Shown: positions 28,588-37,283 of the stretch, one piece after another
Layout of the letters: every line of letters starts with the position of its first letter
Numbering within the stretch: the first letter of the stretch is position 1
The notes under the pieces: generated by a model
Told to the model about the DNA's origin: nothing
What the model saw: the letters and a program-made list of their open reading frames with translations, nothing else
Databases searched by the model: none
NCBI GenBank assembly: GCA_040221095.1
Contig: JAVJVP010000003.1
Coordinates: 186,001 to 250,000, forward strand
Length of the DNA: 64,000 nucleotides
Direction of reading: 5' to 3'
Source of the DNA: UBA1479 sp040221095
Lineage (GTDB): Bacteria; Pseudomonadota; Alphaproteobacteria; Rhodospirillales; Casp-alpha2
Translations under genes and position numbers: made by a program

Positions 28588-30345
28588 TCAGGGGCACCGG
28601 ACAGATTGAAGGACGGCCGATTTGTCAGGCGGCCCGAAGATTTGCGAAGCGGCGGCGATCTGGCGCGTTCGCAGGTTATGCAACGCGTCCTCGTCCGCCT
28701 GCGCGAGCCAAGCCAGATTCCCGGCCAGCTCACCCGCTGTTGACGACGGCCGGAACGCCGACGTGTCATCGAAGCAAGGATTTATGGGGAAGCCGTCCGT
28801 CAAGTCAACGAACAGTCCGACGGCTCCCATTATAACAGCTTCAAGCCCGGCGCTGGTTGCGCAAAAAGCGACGGCGTCGTGATGGCGCACATCGGATCTC
28901 AGATCCCCCGTGCTGACGGCGACAGCAGGGTGTGTGCGGCGAATTTCCGTCAGGGCGCGGTCGAACAGTACGGGGTCCGCGGCGGGATAGGGACGCAAGC
29001 CGAGATCGACCTCCCGGGTAATGTCCGGCCGGCATTTCAGCCAGATCCCCAGCAGGATCACCTCTTCCGGGTGGCTGAGGGCGAGAACGACCGACCGCCG
29101 TCCCTGGCGGGCGGGCCGGGGTTCCGCCGCCTCGACGATGCCTTTCCCCGATCCCCATACGGCAAGCGGCGCGGATGTCTTGGCGGCCCAGGTCCGGAAG
29201 AAGTCAATATAGGCATTGCCGCACAGGGCGTAACCGTCGGGTTTGGGGCAGGTCGACGCCCGCCGGTCCTGCAAGGCCACGAGAAGACGGTGTTGTGGGT
29301 GCGGCACATAACCCAATGTGGCGGCCTGTTGGGTCGCGCAGGCTTGGATGACGGCCCGTTCGATGCCTTTCTCCTCGTAGGGAAAGACGACCTTTCTGAA
29401 GCCGCCGCCGGAAATCAACCGGGCCAGCCGGCTGCGTACGATCAATGCATGGAACAGTTCACCAGGATCGACCAGCTGATTGGCGAAGCGCCGCCAGAAC
29501 AGTGCGGTATGACCGATGCCGCGGGCCTGGGCGCCGGCGCGCGGCAGGTGCAGGTGGACCCTTGCGGCGTAAACCACGGCTGCGATGAAGGCGGTCAGCG
29601 CCTCGCCCGGGGTCACGCCGTCGAACAGGCATAGCGGGTCGGATTGTTCGACGCTTCCGGGCGCAGCTGCCCGCGCGGCGCGGTCGACGGTTCCCGTGAC
29701 CGCCACGGCGACTCCGGCGGCGGACCGTTCATCGAGCAACGTCGTGAAAAAATATGTATGCGCGTCGCGAAAGGGCCTGCCGCGGACAGGCTGGACAAGC
29801 AGTAACGCCCTTGCCGTGGTGCCGGGCCGGCATTGCAGCCCGCGGTGATTGCGGATCATGGCGATCATGTCGCGCCAAGCCCAGATCGTCAGGCGGATAA
29901 AACGTACCGCCGCCGATGGCGTGCGGCCCGCCGCTTCGCCCGTCCCGGTGACCCGAATTTCCGGCGCCATTTCGCGCAGATGCCGGGCGACGTCCGGCGA
30001 GGCGTCGACGACGGCCAGGCCTGGGGCGCCGGGATTCTCCTCCAGCCATCGCACGATCGCGCGGGCGAAGAACAGGGGCTTAATGAGCGCGGCCTGGCCC
30101 CAAGGCCGGGCGTCGAGACGGCTTGCCCCGGAAAGCCATATGTCGCCGGACCGCGCGGCTTCGGCCTCGATGATCTCGGCATGGGCGGCGGCCAGGTCTT
30201 CCAGCCAATCGTATGCATGCGATGCGATCATCGCGCACAGGTCGATGGACCCGCCGGCCGCCGTTCCGCCCAGGTAATAGGCGACCGGTTGTCCGGGGCG
30301 GCGCACTGCGGCGACCGAGTTCTGAAAGTCGACGGTCTGGATCAT
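28588..30345 (-). CDS. Uncharacterised GT-like surface-glycan protein (585 aa)
   Basis: I do not recognise this family with certainty. No long hydrophobic helices are present, so it appears soluble. The C-terminal half resembles a GT-B donor domain of surface-carbohydrate proteins: a YVPHPQHR strand end, VLALSHPEEVILL, and AFCATSAGLEAVIMG, which echoes the donor-binding ATSxGxEA helix of Kdo/sialyl-type transferases. An in-frame start at 30414 would overlap the upstream gene by 44 bases; ATG 30345 leaves a 25-base gap and was preferred, but neither has a clear ribosome site. It could be a transferase for the locus-specific acidic sugar. Confidence 0.65.
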   Translation of the reverse strand: MIQTVDFQNSVAAVRRPGQPVAYYLGGTAAGGSIDLCAMIASHAYDWLEDLAAAHAEIIEAEAARSGDIWLSGASRLDARPWGQAALIKPLFFARAIVRWLEENPGAPGLAVVDASPDVARHLREMAPEIRVTGTGEAAGRTPSAAVRFIRLTIWAWRDMIAMIRNHRGLQCRPGTTARALLLVQPVRGRPFRDAHTYFFTTLLDERSAAGVAVAVTGTVDRAARAAAPGSVEQSDPLCLFDGVTPGEALTAFIAAVVYAARVHLHLPRAGAQARGIGHTALFWRRFANQLVDPGELFHALIVRSRLARLISGGGFRKVVFPYEEKGIERAVIQACATQQAATLGYVPHPQHRLLVALQDRRASTCPKPDGYALCGNAYIDFFRTWAAKTSAPLAVWGSGKGIVEAAEPRPARQGRRSVVLALSHPEEVILLGIWLKCRPDITREVDLGLRPYPAADPVLFDRALTEIRRTHPAVAVSTGDLRSDVRHHDAVAFCATSAGLEAVIMGAVGLFVDLTDGFPINPCFDDTSAFRPSSTAGELAGNLAWLAQADEDALHNLRTRQIAAASQIFGPPDKSAVLQSVRCP

Positions 30346-30370
30346 GCCGTAAGGAAGGTGTCCGCGGGGG

Positions 30371-31537
30371 TCAGATGTAGTCGGCTTGGCAGTAGCGCCA
30401 AGGGGCGGCGTCAATGCTTGCGGCCGGAGCCGCTCCGGGGCCTTGCCAGCGGATGTCGCCTGCGCGGAAGGCCTCCGCCGTCGACAGGCGCTGAAAGCAG
30501 AATGCGGTCAGGGCGGCGTCACTGGCGGTCATCGTTCCGTCCACCGAACCGTTTGGCGCCCCGACGTCACCCCAGCGTTCCGTTCGCCAGGTCCATGACG
30601 CGCCGGGCTGGCCGGCCAGGCTTTTCAGGGTGCGTTCTGGTGCCAGGAGCTTTCCCAGGATGTTCGTCGACCGGTCCCGGTCAACGTACCCGAGACCCTG
30701 CATCCAGTCGCCTCGGCGATCATCGGTGAAAACCTGCATGCGGATGTCGCGCAGCCCCGCCTGGCGCGCGGCGGCCACGACGGCGGCGTGCAGGTTGTTC
30801 TCGGCGTCACCGTCGGCGGCGGCGAATTCCAGGATATCGTACCGGCTGATCCCGTCGCGCATGGAGGTTTCCCCCAGAAGCGCAAAGGCCACGACATGCG
30901 CGTTCTCCAACAGCGCGAGGACGGAATAGCGATAGAATGCACGGTAGTAGTGATGATCCCAGATGTTGACCCATGACGTCGGGGTTCTGGCGAGAAAGCC
31001 GCCGCGCCCACAACCCAGCGTGTCGAACGTTGATGAAAGCTCGCGCCCCGCCTCTTCCAGTTCCCGGCGGCTGGTCAGAAGACGGTGACCGTATCGTGTC
31101 GCGACCTGGGCCGGCGCGCCGGCATCGACCGGCAGGCGATAGGCGCGAATGTGCGCTTGGGGATGATAACCGTTCTTCCGGTACCAGTTGTAGGCCGGGC
31201 TTGTCTCGTCCTCGCGGAAAACGCAAAACGCGTCGAAGCGGCCGGCGAAGGTCCGTTCGGCAAAGGCGTCGAGCCGCCCGCCGATGCCTTTGCCGCGGTA
31301 GGCGGCATCGACGTGGACACCGGTTGCCCAAAGCACCTCGAGACGGTTTCCCCGGCCGGTCTCCCACGTCCGCTCTTCAAGCGGCAGCATGCCGATCAGC
31401 TTCCCGTCATCGAACGCCAGGACGGCCTGGATCGGATTGCCATCCCAGGTTTCGGCGGTGCGCGGCGTGGAGTCCGATCTTTCGGACAGCCGAAGGGTCG
31501 CATCGCGGTCGTCGCGCGTGGCGGTGCGGATTTCCAT
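30371..31537 (-). CDS. GNAT-family N-acetyltransferase with extended C-terminus
   Basis: 388 residues, far longer than a single GNAT domain (~150). The acetyl-CoA loop TGVHVDAAYRGKGIGGRL near 71-88 is well formed, followed by RFDAFCVFRE and WYRKNGY, typical of beta5-alpha4. The remaining ~230 residues look like a second, degenerate GNAT repeat plus a sterol-carrier-like tail, reminiscent of Eis proteins; this resemblance is by eye. It lies between the HisC-like aminotransferase and the 585-residue protein, so it may acetylate the amine made by the aminotransferase. Confidence 0.8.
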   Translation of the reverse strand: MEIRTATRDDRDATLRLSERSDSTPRTAETWDGNPIQAVLAFDDGKLIGMLPLEERTWETGRGNRLEVLWATGVHVDAAYRGKGIGGRLDAFAERTFAGRFDAFCVFREDETSPAYNWYRKNGYHPQAHIRAYRLPVDAGAPAQVATRYGHRLLTSRRELEEAGRELSSTFDTLGCGRGGFLARTPTSWVNIWDHHYYRAFYRYSVLALLENAHVVAFALLGETSMRDGISRYDILEFAAADGDAENNLHAAVVAAARQAGLRDIRMQVFTDDRRGDWMQGLGYVDRDRSTNILGKLLAPERTLKSLAGQPGASWTWRTERWGDVGAPNGSVDGTMTASDAALTAFCFQRLSTAEAFRAGDIRWQGPGAAPAASIDAAPWRYCQADYI

Positions 31538-31552
31538 TGCGGCTTTGGGCGG

Positions 31553-32632
31553 CTAGCGGGCCGCGGCCAGGTAATCCCGAAACGCGGACAGGAACGATTG
31601 CATGGACGCAGGATCGCCCAGGCTGGCCCGAATGCAGGTGTCGTAGGGCGGCTCAAAGGAGCCCCGGATGTAGATCTTGCGTTCGCGCATGAACGCGACG
31701 GCGCCGGATGCCTCGGCATTGGACCGCAGGAAAATCATCAGCCCGTTGGTATACTCGCCGCCGTGCCACGGAACGCCCAGTTCGTCCAGGCCGGCCTGCA
31801 GGCAGGCGGTGCCTGCCTTCACTTCCCCGACATGGTCGGCCATGAGGTCTACATGCTTCAGCGCGAACAAGGCCGCCTGCATGGAGAAGGCGTTGGTTTC
31901 GACCAGTGACCGGGTCTTGTTGAGATAGGTGATGTTCTGCGGTTGGCTGATCATATAGCCCAGGCGGATGCCGGCCATGCCCCAGGCCTTTGAGAAGGTC
32001 CGCATGACGACGAGATTGTCGAATTCTTCGATCAGGCCCTTGGCCGTTTCCGCGCCGAAATGGTGGTACGCCTCGTCGATCACGAGGACGATGTCGCGTT
32101 CCTTGCAGCGGGCGGCGATGTCGCGAATCTGGTCGACCGTCAATGCGCTCTCGATCGGCAGGTTCGGGTTGGCGATCGCGACCACGGCCGTGCGGTCGTC
32201 GATGGCGTCGACCAGCGCCTGGAAGTCCGGCTTGTGGTCCTGGCCGTAGCCGAACCTGCGATACTCCAGTTGGAACAGCTCGGCGTAGACCTGATACATG
32301 GGATAGGTCGGATCGAGCACGACGACATTGTCGCCGGGATTGGTCAAGGTTTCGTAGATGAACCTGATGCCTTCGGTGATGCCCTGGGTCAGGTAAAGAT
32401 GATCGCGTGGCACGCCTTCATGGTCGGCGATGGCCTCATACAGGACGCCCATGTCGGGGGTGACATGCAGGATGCTTGGCGGCATCTCCTTCCACAGGGC
32501 GTCGAGGACGCTGTTGGAGGCATTGCAGACGCGTTCATTGCGGTCGAGGCGAAGGCCTTCGACCAGATCGCGGCCGGTTGACGTCTGATAGCGGCGCATC
32601 GCCACGATGTGGGGTTTGAAGCGGGTCTTCAC
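31553..32632 (-). CDS. HisC-like PLP-dependent aminotransferase
   Basis: 359-residue fold-type I aminotransferase of the histidinol-phosphate/CobC branch. GLRLDRNER near the N-terminus, TQGITEGIRF (PLP phosphate cup), DPTYPMY, NPNLPIES, DEAYHHF and the Schiff-base Lys in RTFSKAWGMAGIRLGY are all present. The usual housekeeping hisC lies with histidine genes, whereas this copy sits between a radical SAM protein and a GNAT protein in a glycan locus. It may aminate a phosphorylated or keto intermediate that becomes a glycan substituent. The amino acceptor is unknown. Confidence 0.87.
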   Translation of the reverse strand: MKTRFKPHIVAMRRYQTSTGRDLVEGLRLDRNERVCNASNSVLDALWKEMPPSILHVTPDMGVLYEAIADHEGVPRDHLYLTQGITEGIRFIYETLTNPGDNVVVLDPTYPMYQVYAELFQLEYRRFGYGQDHKPDFQALVDAIDDRTAVVAIANPNLPIESALTVDQIRDIAARCKERDIVLVIDEAYHHFGAETAKGLIEEFDNLVVMRTFSKAWGMAGIRLGYMISQPQNITYLNKTRSLVETNAFSMQAALFALKHVDLMADHVGEVKAGTACLQAGLDELGVPWHGGEYTNGLMIFLRSNAEASGAVAFMRERKIYIRGSFEPPYDTCIRASLGDPASMQSFLSAFRDYLAAAR

Positions 32633-32684
32633 GGATGTGTTCCTGGATGAGGGATGAGGTGGCCGAAGGGGCTGGCGGCGATGT

Positions 32685-33671
32685 TTATCGGCGGGGCGGC
32701 TTCACGGGGGGATCGAAGTACGTCGGCAACAGGGGCGTGTAGGGCCGGTCGGTGTTGTTGATGCAGTTGTCGCAGATCGACCCCTCGGTGCGGCCTTCGA
32801 GATGGCGGCGGCGCCAGTCCTGATAGGTTGCGTTGTGCCAGGCCTCGACAAGGGACGTTTCGTTCAGATCGGCGACCACCAGGGCCTTGTGATAGTCGAG
32901 CACGCAACCCGACAGGTACCCCTCCGGCGTGATGGTAAAGCTCGAGAACGGCTGGAAGCAGACCCCCTTGTGGCCTCGGCCGCGGATGTTGTTTGCTTCG
33001 ATGACGCCGATCTCGTTGTTTTCGGGCATGGTCCCGCAGGAGTTGGTCAGCAGATGGGGATCCCATTCGTCGATGTAGGGCTTGACCAGCTGGTGCAGGG
33101 CCTTGACCTCGTCGACGGTGACGGCGGTCTGTACCATGGTGACGTAGATCTTGAACGTTCGCCCGCTTTCCTTGCGGTAGTCCGCGATCCATTTCAGGTT
33201 AGCCATCACCCGGTCGAAATCGTCCTTGCCGTGGACGTGGCGGTAGGATTCCCGCGTCGCGCCGTGCATCGAAAACTTGATGCTGTCCAGGCCGGCATCA
33301 ATGACGGCCTTGGCCCGCGCGGGTGTCGCGCCGGCGCCGTTGGTGGTGATGTAGACGTAGTCGTAACCGATCGCTTTCGCCTCGCTGACGAACTCCGGCA
33401 GCCGCTTGGCCAGGAAGGGTTCGCCGGTGGCGTAGAGTCCGATCTGCCGGGCCCCCGCCTCGTATCCTTCGCGCAGCAGCCGCAACACCAGGGTGGGGTC
33501 CATCGCCGTCTTGTTCGCCATGCGCGGGTTCGAGCAGAACAGGCAGGCGTGGTTGCAATGTGACGTGATGTCGATCAGGAATTCCTTGGGAAACGGCGGC
33601 GTGAGGGAATAACTCGCCTGCTTGGCCTCTTCCTTGCGGTCCTTGATGGATTTGTCTGACACAGAGGTCAT
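32685..33671 (-). CDS. Radical SAM/SPASM-domain protein
   Basis: 328 residues from ATG 33671; an in-frame TTG five codons upstream is possible but has no ribosome-site advantage. The 4Fe-4S cluster motif CNHACLFC (Cys39, 43, 46) follows the ITSH strand, with the GGE-like ATGEPF and KFSMHG segments of the partial TIM barrel. The C-terminus has SPASM-type cysteines (GVCFQPF, SGCVLDY, ICDNCIN). Family members modify peptides or small molecules by radical chemistry. Its place as first gene of the HisC/GNAT/FkbM run suggests modification of a sugar or amino-acid substituent. Substrate unknown. Confidence 0.88.
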   Translation of the reverse strand: MTSVSDKSIKDRKEEAKQASYSLTPPFPKEFLIDITSHCNHACLFCSNPRMANKTAMDPTLVLRLLREGYEAGARQIGLYATGEPFLAKRLPEFVSEAKAIGYDYVYITTNGAGATPARAKAVIDAGLDSIKFSMHGATRESYRHVHGKDDFDRVMANLKWIADYRKESGRTFKIYVTMVQTAVTVDEVKALHQLVKPYIDEWDPHLLTNSCGTMPENNEIGVIEANNIRGRGHKGVCFQPFSSFTITPEGYLSGCVLDYHKALVVADLNETSLVEAWHNATYQDWRRRHLEGRTEGSICDNCINNTDRPYTPLLPTYFDPPVKPPRR

Positions 33672-33758
33672 TTTTGGTCTGCCCAATCTTTGCTGTCCGT
33701 CAAGCGCCGTTCATATCGTGCGGACGGTATTTCGCCAAGAGACTCCATTTTAGTACCC

Positions 33759-35924
33759 TTAATTCCGGCAGACTTCGAGCCTGGAGGTCGTCGCCGATTT
33801 GTAATCCCATTCGAATGACCGCCATACGGAAACGTCCGTCTTGTCGTTCGTGAAGGGCGCTTGCCGCATCGACAAAGGAAATATCTCGGGATTCAGGAAC
33901 AAGATGTCCAGTCCCTTCTCCGACCCCGGGTCGACGGTGGCCAAGATTGAAAAGAGGTCGGGGTTCCGCCCGCTGTGGCCGTTAATTCGGCAGGGCGTGT
34001 CCATGGCGGTGATTCGGGGCTGGGCCGCCGTTTCAGGGGTCGCTCGGGCCGGTGTGCCTGCGCTATGCCGCCGGACCTCGATGGAATGAAGGCGTGCGGG
34101 CCCGCTCGTAACGACGAGGGAACTGCGTATTCTCGTATTCTCCAGCGTGAACTCCGCCTGTCGCGGCCCGGTGAAGGCCACTTGCACCGAGGCGCCGTCG
34201 ATGCTGACCGCGGTCTCGCTTGGCACCGGAGCGGGGCCGGCATCGGCAAACCGGAGGACGACCCGTAGCGGGCGGGGTGCCGCGCCGTACTTGTCCATCG
34301 CTGGAAGGTTGAGCGAATAGGCATCCTGCGCAGCATAGGGAATGACCGCGGCGCGGATGACAAGGTCGCTGTCCAGATCCAGAAAGTAGCGGGTGAACAA
34401 ATTGCGGTCGCGCGTCAGGATCGCGGTTCTCTTCGACCTGGACGGATAGAACCCCTGTTCGAAAAACTCGAAGGATTTTCCCTGTTCATTGGAAAACGAC
34501 TGGATATACATATTCTTGTATAACATCGTGTTGATGCTCTCGTAGTGCGTGAGGGGAGCTTGTCCGTTGAACACTTTGTTGCCGTACCAAAACGCTACAG
34601 GGTGCAGCTGCACGCGAGCGCCGGGAAGCTGGATCAGGACGAAATCGTCCGACGGCCCGCCGGTCGCCTCATAGGCGGCCGTCTGGTCGAGAAACCGCAT
34701 GCGATTGTACCATTCGGCGTCCTCGAACACGTATTCTTTCGTGGTAAGGAACAGTCCGCCGAGTCCGAGCAGCAGTGCCACCTGTGCGGGAAACTGTCCG
34801 CCGCCGCGTATGCGGGCAATCGCCGCGGCTAGGATTTCAGCGACGACCATGACGTAGATGATTCCGGCAAACGTCCACATCCCGGACTGGACGCGGCCCG
34901 TGTAGGCAATCGCCATGACCTGAAGAATCAGGCCGACGGACAACATGATTGCCTGTCCCTTGAGCAGCCGGGCCTTGAACGCGGCGAGCAGCGCCGTGAT
35001 GTAGGCCAAGCCCAATCCCATCGCTGCGTAGGGGCTTATCTGATAGGCGAGCTTGAAAACGCCGAAATTCCACTCGGAGAAAATGATGAACGCCCGCAGG
35101 ACATATTGCACGGGGTCCGCCATCTCCCCGGTGCGCGACGCGGGCAGCGGAATTCCGTACTGCCACGTGTGAAGCACGAGGTAAGGGACCAACGACAAGG
35201 CGAGAACGCCGCCGATGATTGCAACGGCCGTCAGGCGCCGCCGCGGCGCGATTGATCCGCTCGCGGCGTAATGGGCGACGACATAGCCGGCGGCGAGGGG
35301 CAGGAACGCAAAACCGGTCTCGAACGAAAGCAGGGCCAGGGTCGACAGCCCGCCCAGGGTAATCAGATAACCAAGGCGGCCCGTGTCGATATAGCGCTTC
35401 AAGGCCGTCAACGACCAAAGCGACAGGATTATCGACAGGTTAAACGTCGGAAACAGCGCGTTGGTCCAGAGCAGGGGAACGTTGAGGACAAGCAGGACGG
35501 CGAAAAGCAGGGTGTTGGCCCCGGCTGCGAACAGCGTTCTATAGGCGACGACCGCGCTTGCCAGGATCACGACATATTCGATCCGGGTCGCGATATTGAT
35601 GGTCGTATGCGGCGTGCTGCCGAACAGCGTCAGAAGGTAGGTATAGAAATGGAAGACCGGGGACATGTGGTCCTCGGCCATAAAACTGGCGGTCGAAAGC
35701 TTCAGCATACCTGCCAGCGAAGCCTGTGACATGGCTTCGGCGATCGGCCAGGAGTAAACGATCTCGTCGGTTCCCCATGGCGTCGGGAAATCGGCCGACC
35801 AGTAGATGACCGCGCAGACGAAGGCACAGAGCATGACGACGATGGCGGCCGCCAGCAGGGGCTGGGCGTTTGGCATCGACGCGCCGCGAACCGCGGCCAC
35901 GGAACCGCTGTCGTTATTTTTCAA
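33759..35924 (-). CDS. GT-C type membrane glycosyltransferase with large C-terminal domain
   Basis: 721 residues. After a short cytoplasmic N-terminus a first helix (LLAAAIVVMLCAFVCAVIYW) leads to a periplasmic loop containing PWGTDEIVYSWP, whose Asp-Glu pair matches the catalytic loop-1 acid pair of GT-C enzymes. About ten more helices follow up to residue ~400, then ~320 polar residues likely exposed to the periplasm. It overlaps the gtrB-like gene by 11 bases; gtrA-gtrB-variable GT-C is the known layout of Gtr glycan-modification cassettes, in which the third protein transfers the sugar from undecaprenyl phosphate to the glycan. Sequence-family name unknown to me. Confidence 0.75.
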   Translation of the reverse strand: MKNNDSGSVAAVRGASMPNAQPLLAAAIVVMLCAFVCAVIYWSADFPTPWGTDEIVYSWPIAEAMSQASLAGMLKLSTASFMAEDHMSPVFHFYTYLLTLFGSTPHTTINIATRIEYVVILASAVVAYRTLFAAGANTLLFAVLLVLNVPLLWTNALFPTFNLSIILSLWSLTALKRYIDTGRLGYLITLGGLSTLALLSFETGFAFLPLAAGYVVAHYAASGSIAPRRRLTAVAIIGGVLALSLVPYLVLHTWQYGIPLPASRTGEMADPVQYVLRAFIIFSEWNFGVFKLAYQISPYAAMGLGLAYITALLAAFKARLLKGQAIMLSVGLILQVMAIAYTGRVQSGMWTFAGIIYVMVVAEILAAAIARIRGGGQFPAQVALLLGLGGLFLTTKEYVFEDAEWYNRMRFLDQTAAYEATGGPSDDFVLIQLPGARVQLHPVAFWYGNKVFNGQAPLTHYESINTMLYKNMYIQSFSNEQGKSFEFFEQGFYPSRSKRTAILTRDRNLFTRYFLDLDSDLVIRAAVIPYAAQDAYSLNLPAMDKYGAAPRPLRVVLRFADAGPAPVPSETAVSIDGASVQVAFTGPRQAEFTLENTRIRSSLVVTSGPARLHSIEVRRHSAGTPARATPETAAQPRITAMDTPCRINGHSGRNPDLFSILATVDPGSEKGLDILFLNPEIFPLSMRQAPFTNDKTDVSVWRSFEWDYKSATTSRLEVCRN

Positions 35925-36858
35925 TATTGATGGTTTCCCGTTCGATCACCTGAGCGCCCCGCCGCACCTGTTGATGGATGGCGGCGACGTACTCGCCAAG
36001 CAGGCCGATGAAGAACAGCTGCACTCCCGAGAAGAAGAACAGTGCGACGATCAGGGTCGCGATGCCGGCGGGCGCGGTGTCGTTGATCAGGTTGAGGACC
36101 AGTTGGATCGTCCCGTAGGCGAGGCTTAGGATCGCCAGGACGAAGCCGACCAGGGCGCCCACGCGAAGCGGGGCGCTGGTAAACGAAATGACGCCGTTCA
36201 GGCCCTGGTCTATCAGGTTGATCAGTCTGTTCTTGGAGAATCCGTCGTGCCGTTCCCGCCATTGGTAGGGCACGGTCGCGGTCTCGTTGGCGAAGCCGAT
36301 GTCGGCGATCAGTCCGCGGATATAGGGGTAGTGATCGCTTCGCTGTAACAGGGCGTCAAGCACCTGGCGGTCCAGTAGTTGGAACTCCGCCGTGTCCACG
36401 GGAATGTCGATGTCGGCAAGACGATGCAGGAAACGATAGTAGGCGCGCCGAACCGTGCGCATCACATAGCCTTCCGCTCTGGACACGCGCTTGCCGCGGA
36501 CGATCTTTTTACCGTCCTGCCAAAGACGGACGAACTGGGGAATCAACTCGGGCGGGTCCTGCATGTCGACGGGCAACATGACGAGAACCGCGTCGCCGGT
36601 CGCCGACCTCAGGGCGTTGAACGTCGACCGGAAAGGCCCGTAATTGCGGGAGTTGAGGATCACCTTGACGCGGTAGTCGTCCGCCGCCAGCCGGCGCAGA
36701 ATATCGAGCGTGCCATCCGTCGAATAGTTGTCGACGAAGATGTGTTCATAGTCGAGACCGGGAAGCTCCTGCTCCATGATCCCACGAACGCGTTCGCAAC
36801 AGGCGGCAACGTTCAGCTCTTCGTTGAAGCAGGGGGAAACGATACTGATCTTGGTCAT
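35914..36858 (-). CDS. gtrB: Undecaprenyl-phosphate glycosyltransferase (GtrB/ArnC-like)
   Basis: 314 residues. The N-terminal GT2 domain begins ISIVSPCFNEELNV, has VDNYSTDGT and a MLPVDMQDPPELI metal site, and continues to about residue 225. Two C-terminal helices (VGALVGFVLAILSLAYG and IATLIVALFFFSGVQLFFIG) anchor it in the inner membrane. This arrangement is that of GtrB, DPM1 and ArnC, which charge polyprenyl phosphate with a single sugar on the cytoplasmic face. Overlaps with both neighbours (4 and 11 bases) support a three-gene Gtr module. Confidence 0.9.
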   Translation of the reverse strand: MTKISIVSPCFNEELNVAACCERVRGIMEQELPGLDYEHIFVDNYSTDGTLDILRRLAADDYRVKVILNSRNYGPFRSTFNALRSATGDAVLVMLPVDMQDPPELIPQFVRLWQDGKKIVRGKRVSRAEGYVMRTVRRAYYRFLHRLADIDIPVDTAEFQLLDRQVLDALLQRSDHYPYIRGLIADIGFANETATVPYQWRERHDGFSKNRLINLIDQGLNGVISFTSAPLRVGALVGFVLAILSLAYGTIQLVLNLINDTAPAGIATLIVALFFFSGVQLFFIGLLGEYVAAIHQQVRRGAQVIERETINIEK

Positions 36859-37250
36859 GACGGCGCCTTCTTAAACTGATTTTCGGCCGGAGGGCCGAAT
36901 ACGAAGCGGCGTTGGCCCAGATACAACGCGATCACCAGGGGTGGCATCACCAGGGCCTGGGCCGCATAGGCTGACAGACCGAACGCGCGCGCGCTTTCCA
37001 GCAGCCCGGCATTCACCGCGAAGTATACGACATAGAGCAACACGAAGCGCCGGAACCTGGAGGGATCTTTATGGCCGAACACGATCCTGCCGGTAGAGAA
37101 GAAATTGAAGCATACGCCCAGCACCGTCGCGAGGGTCAGCGCGATGAGCGGCGCGAGCCCCACGTATAGAAACGCGCAGAACAGTCCATATCCGACAAGC
37201 GTGTTCACCGCGCCTACAATCAGGAAGCGGACGAAGGCGATTCTAATCAA
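36855..37250 (-). CDS. gtrA: GtrA-family small membrane flippase
   Basis: 131 residues with four hydrophobic helices. The start FVRFLIVGAVNTLVGYGLF and the internal NFFSTGRIVFG are characteristic of GtrA proteins, which are thought to flip undecaprenyl-phosphate-linked monosaccharides to the periplasm. The start codon is TTG at 37250, supported by an AGGAG ribosome site nine bases upstream. The stop overlaps the gtrB start by 4 bases. It is 33 bases downstream of the transketolase C-terminal subunit gene. Confidence 0.9.
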   Translation of the reverse strand: MIRIAFVRFLIVGAVNTLVGYGLFCAFLYVGLAPLIALTLATVLGVCFNFFSTGRIVFGHKDPSRFRRFVLLYVVYFAVNAGLLESARAFGLSAYAAQALVMPPLVIALYLGQRRFVFGPPAENQFKKAPS

Positions 37251-37283
37251 GGACGGGAACTCCTGTACATTCGTGCCGCATCG

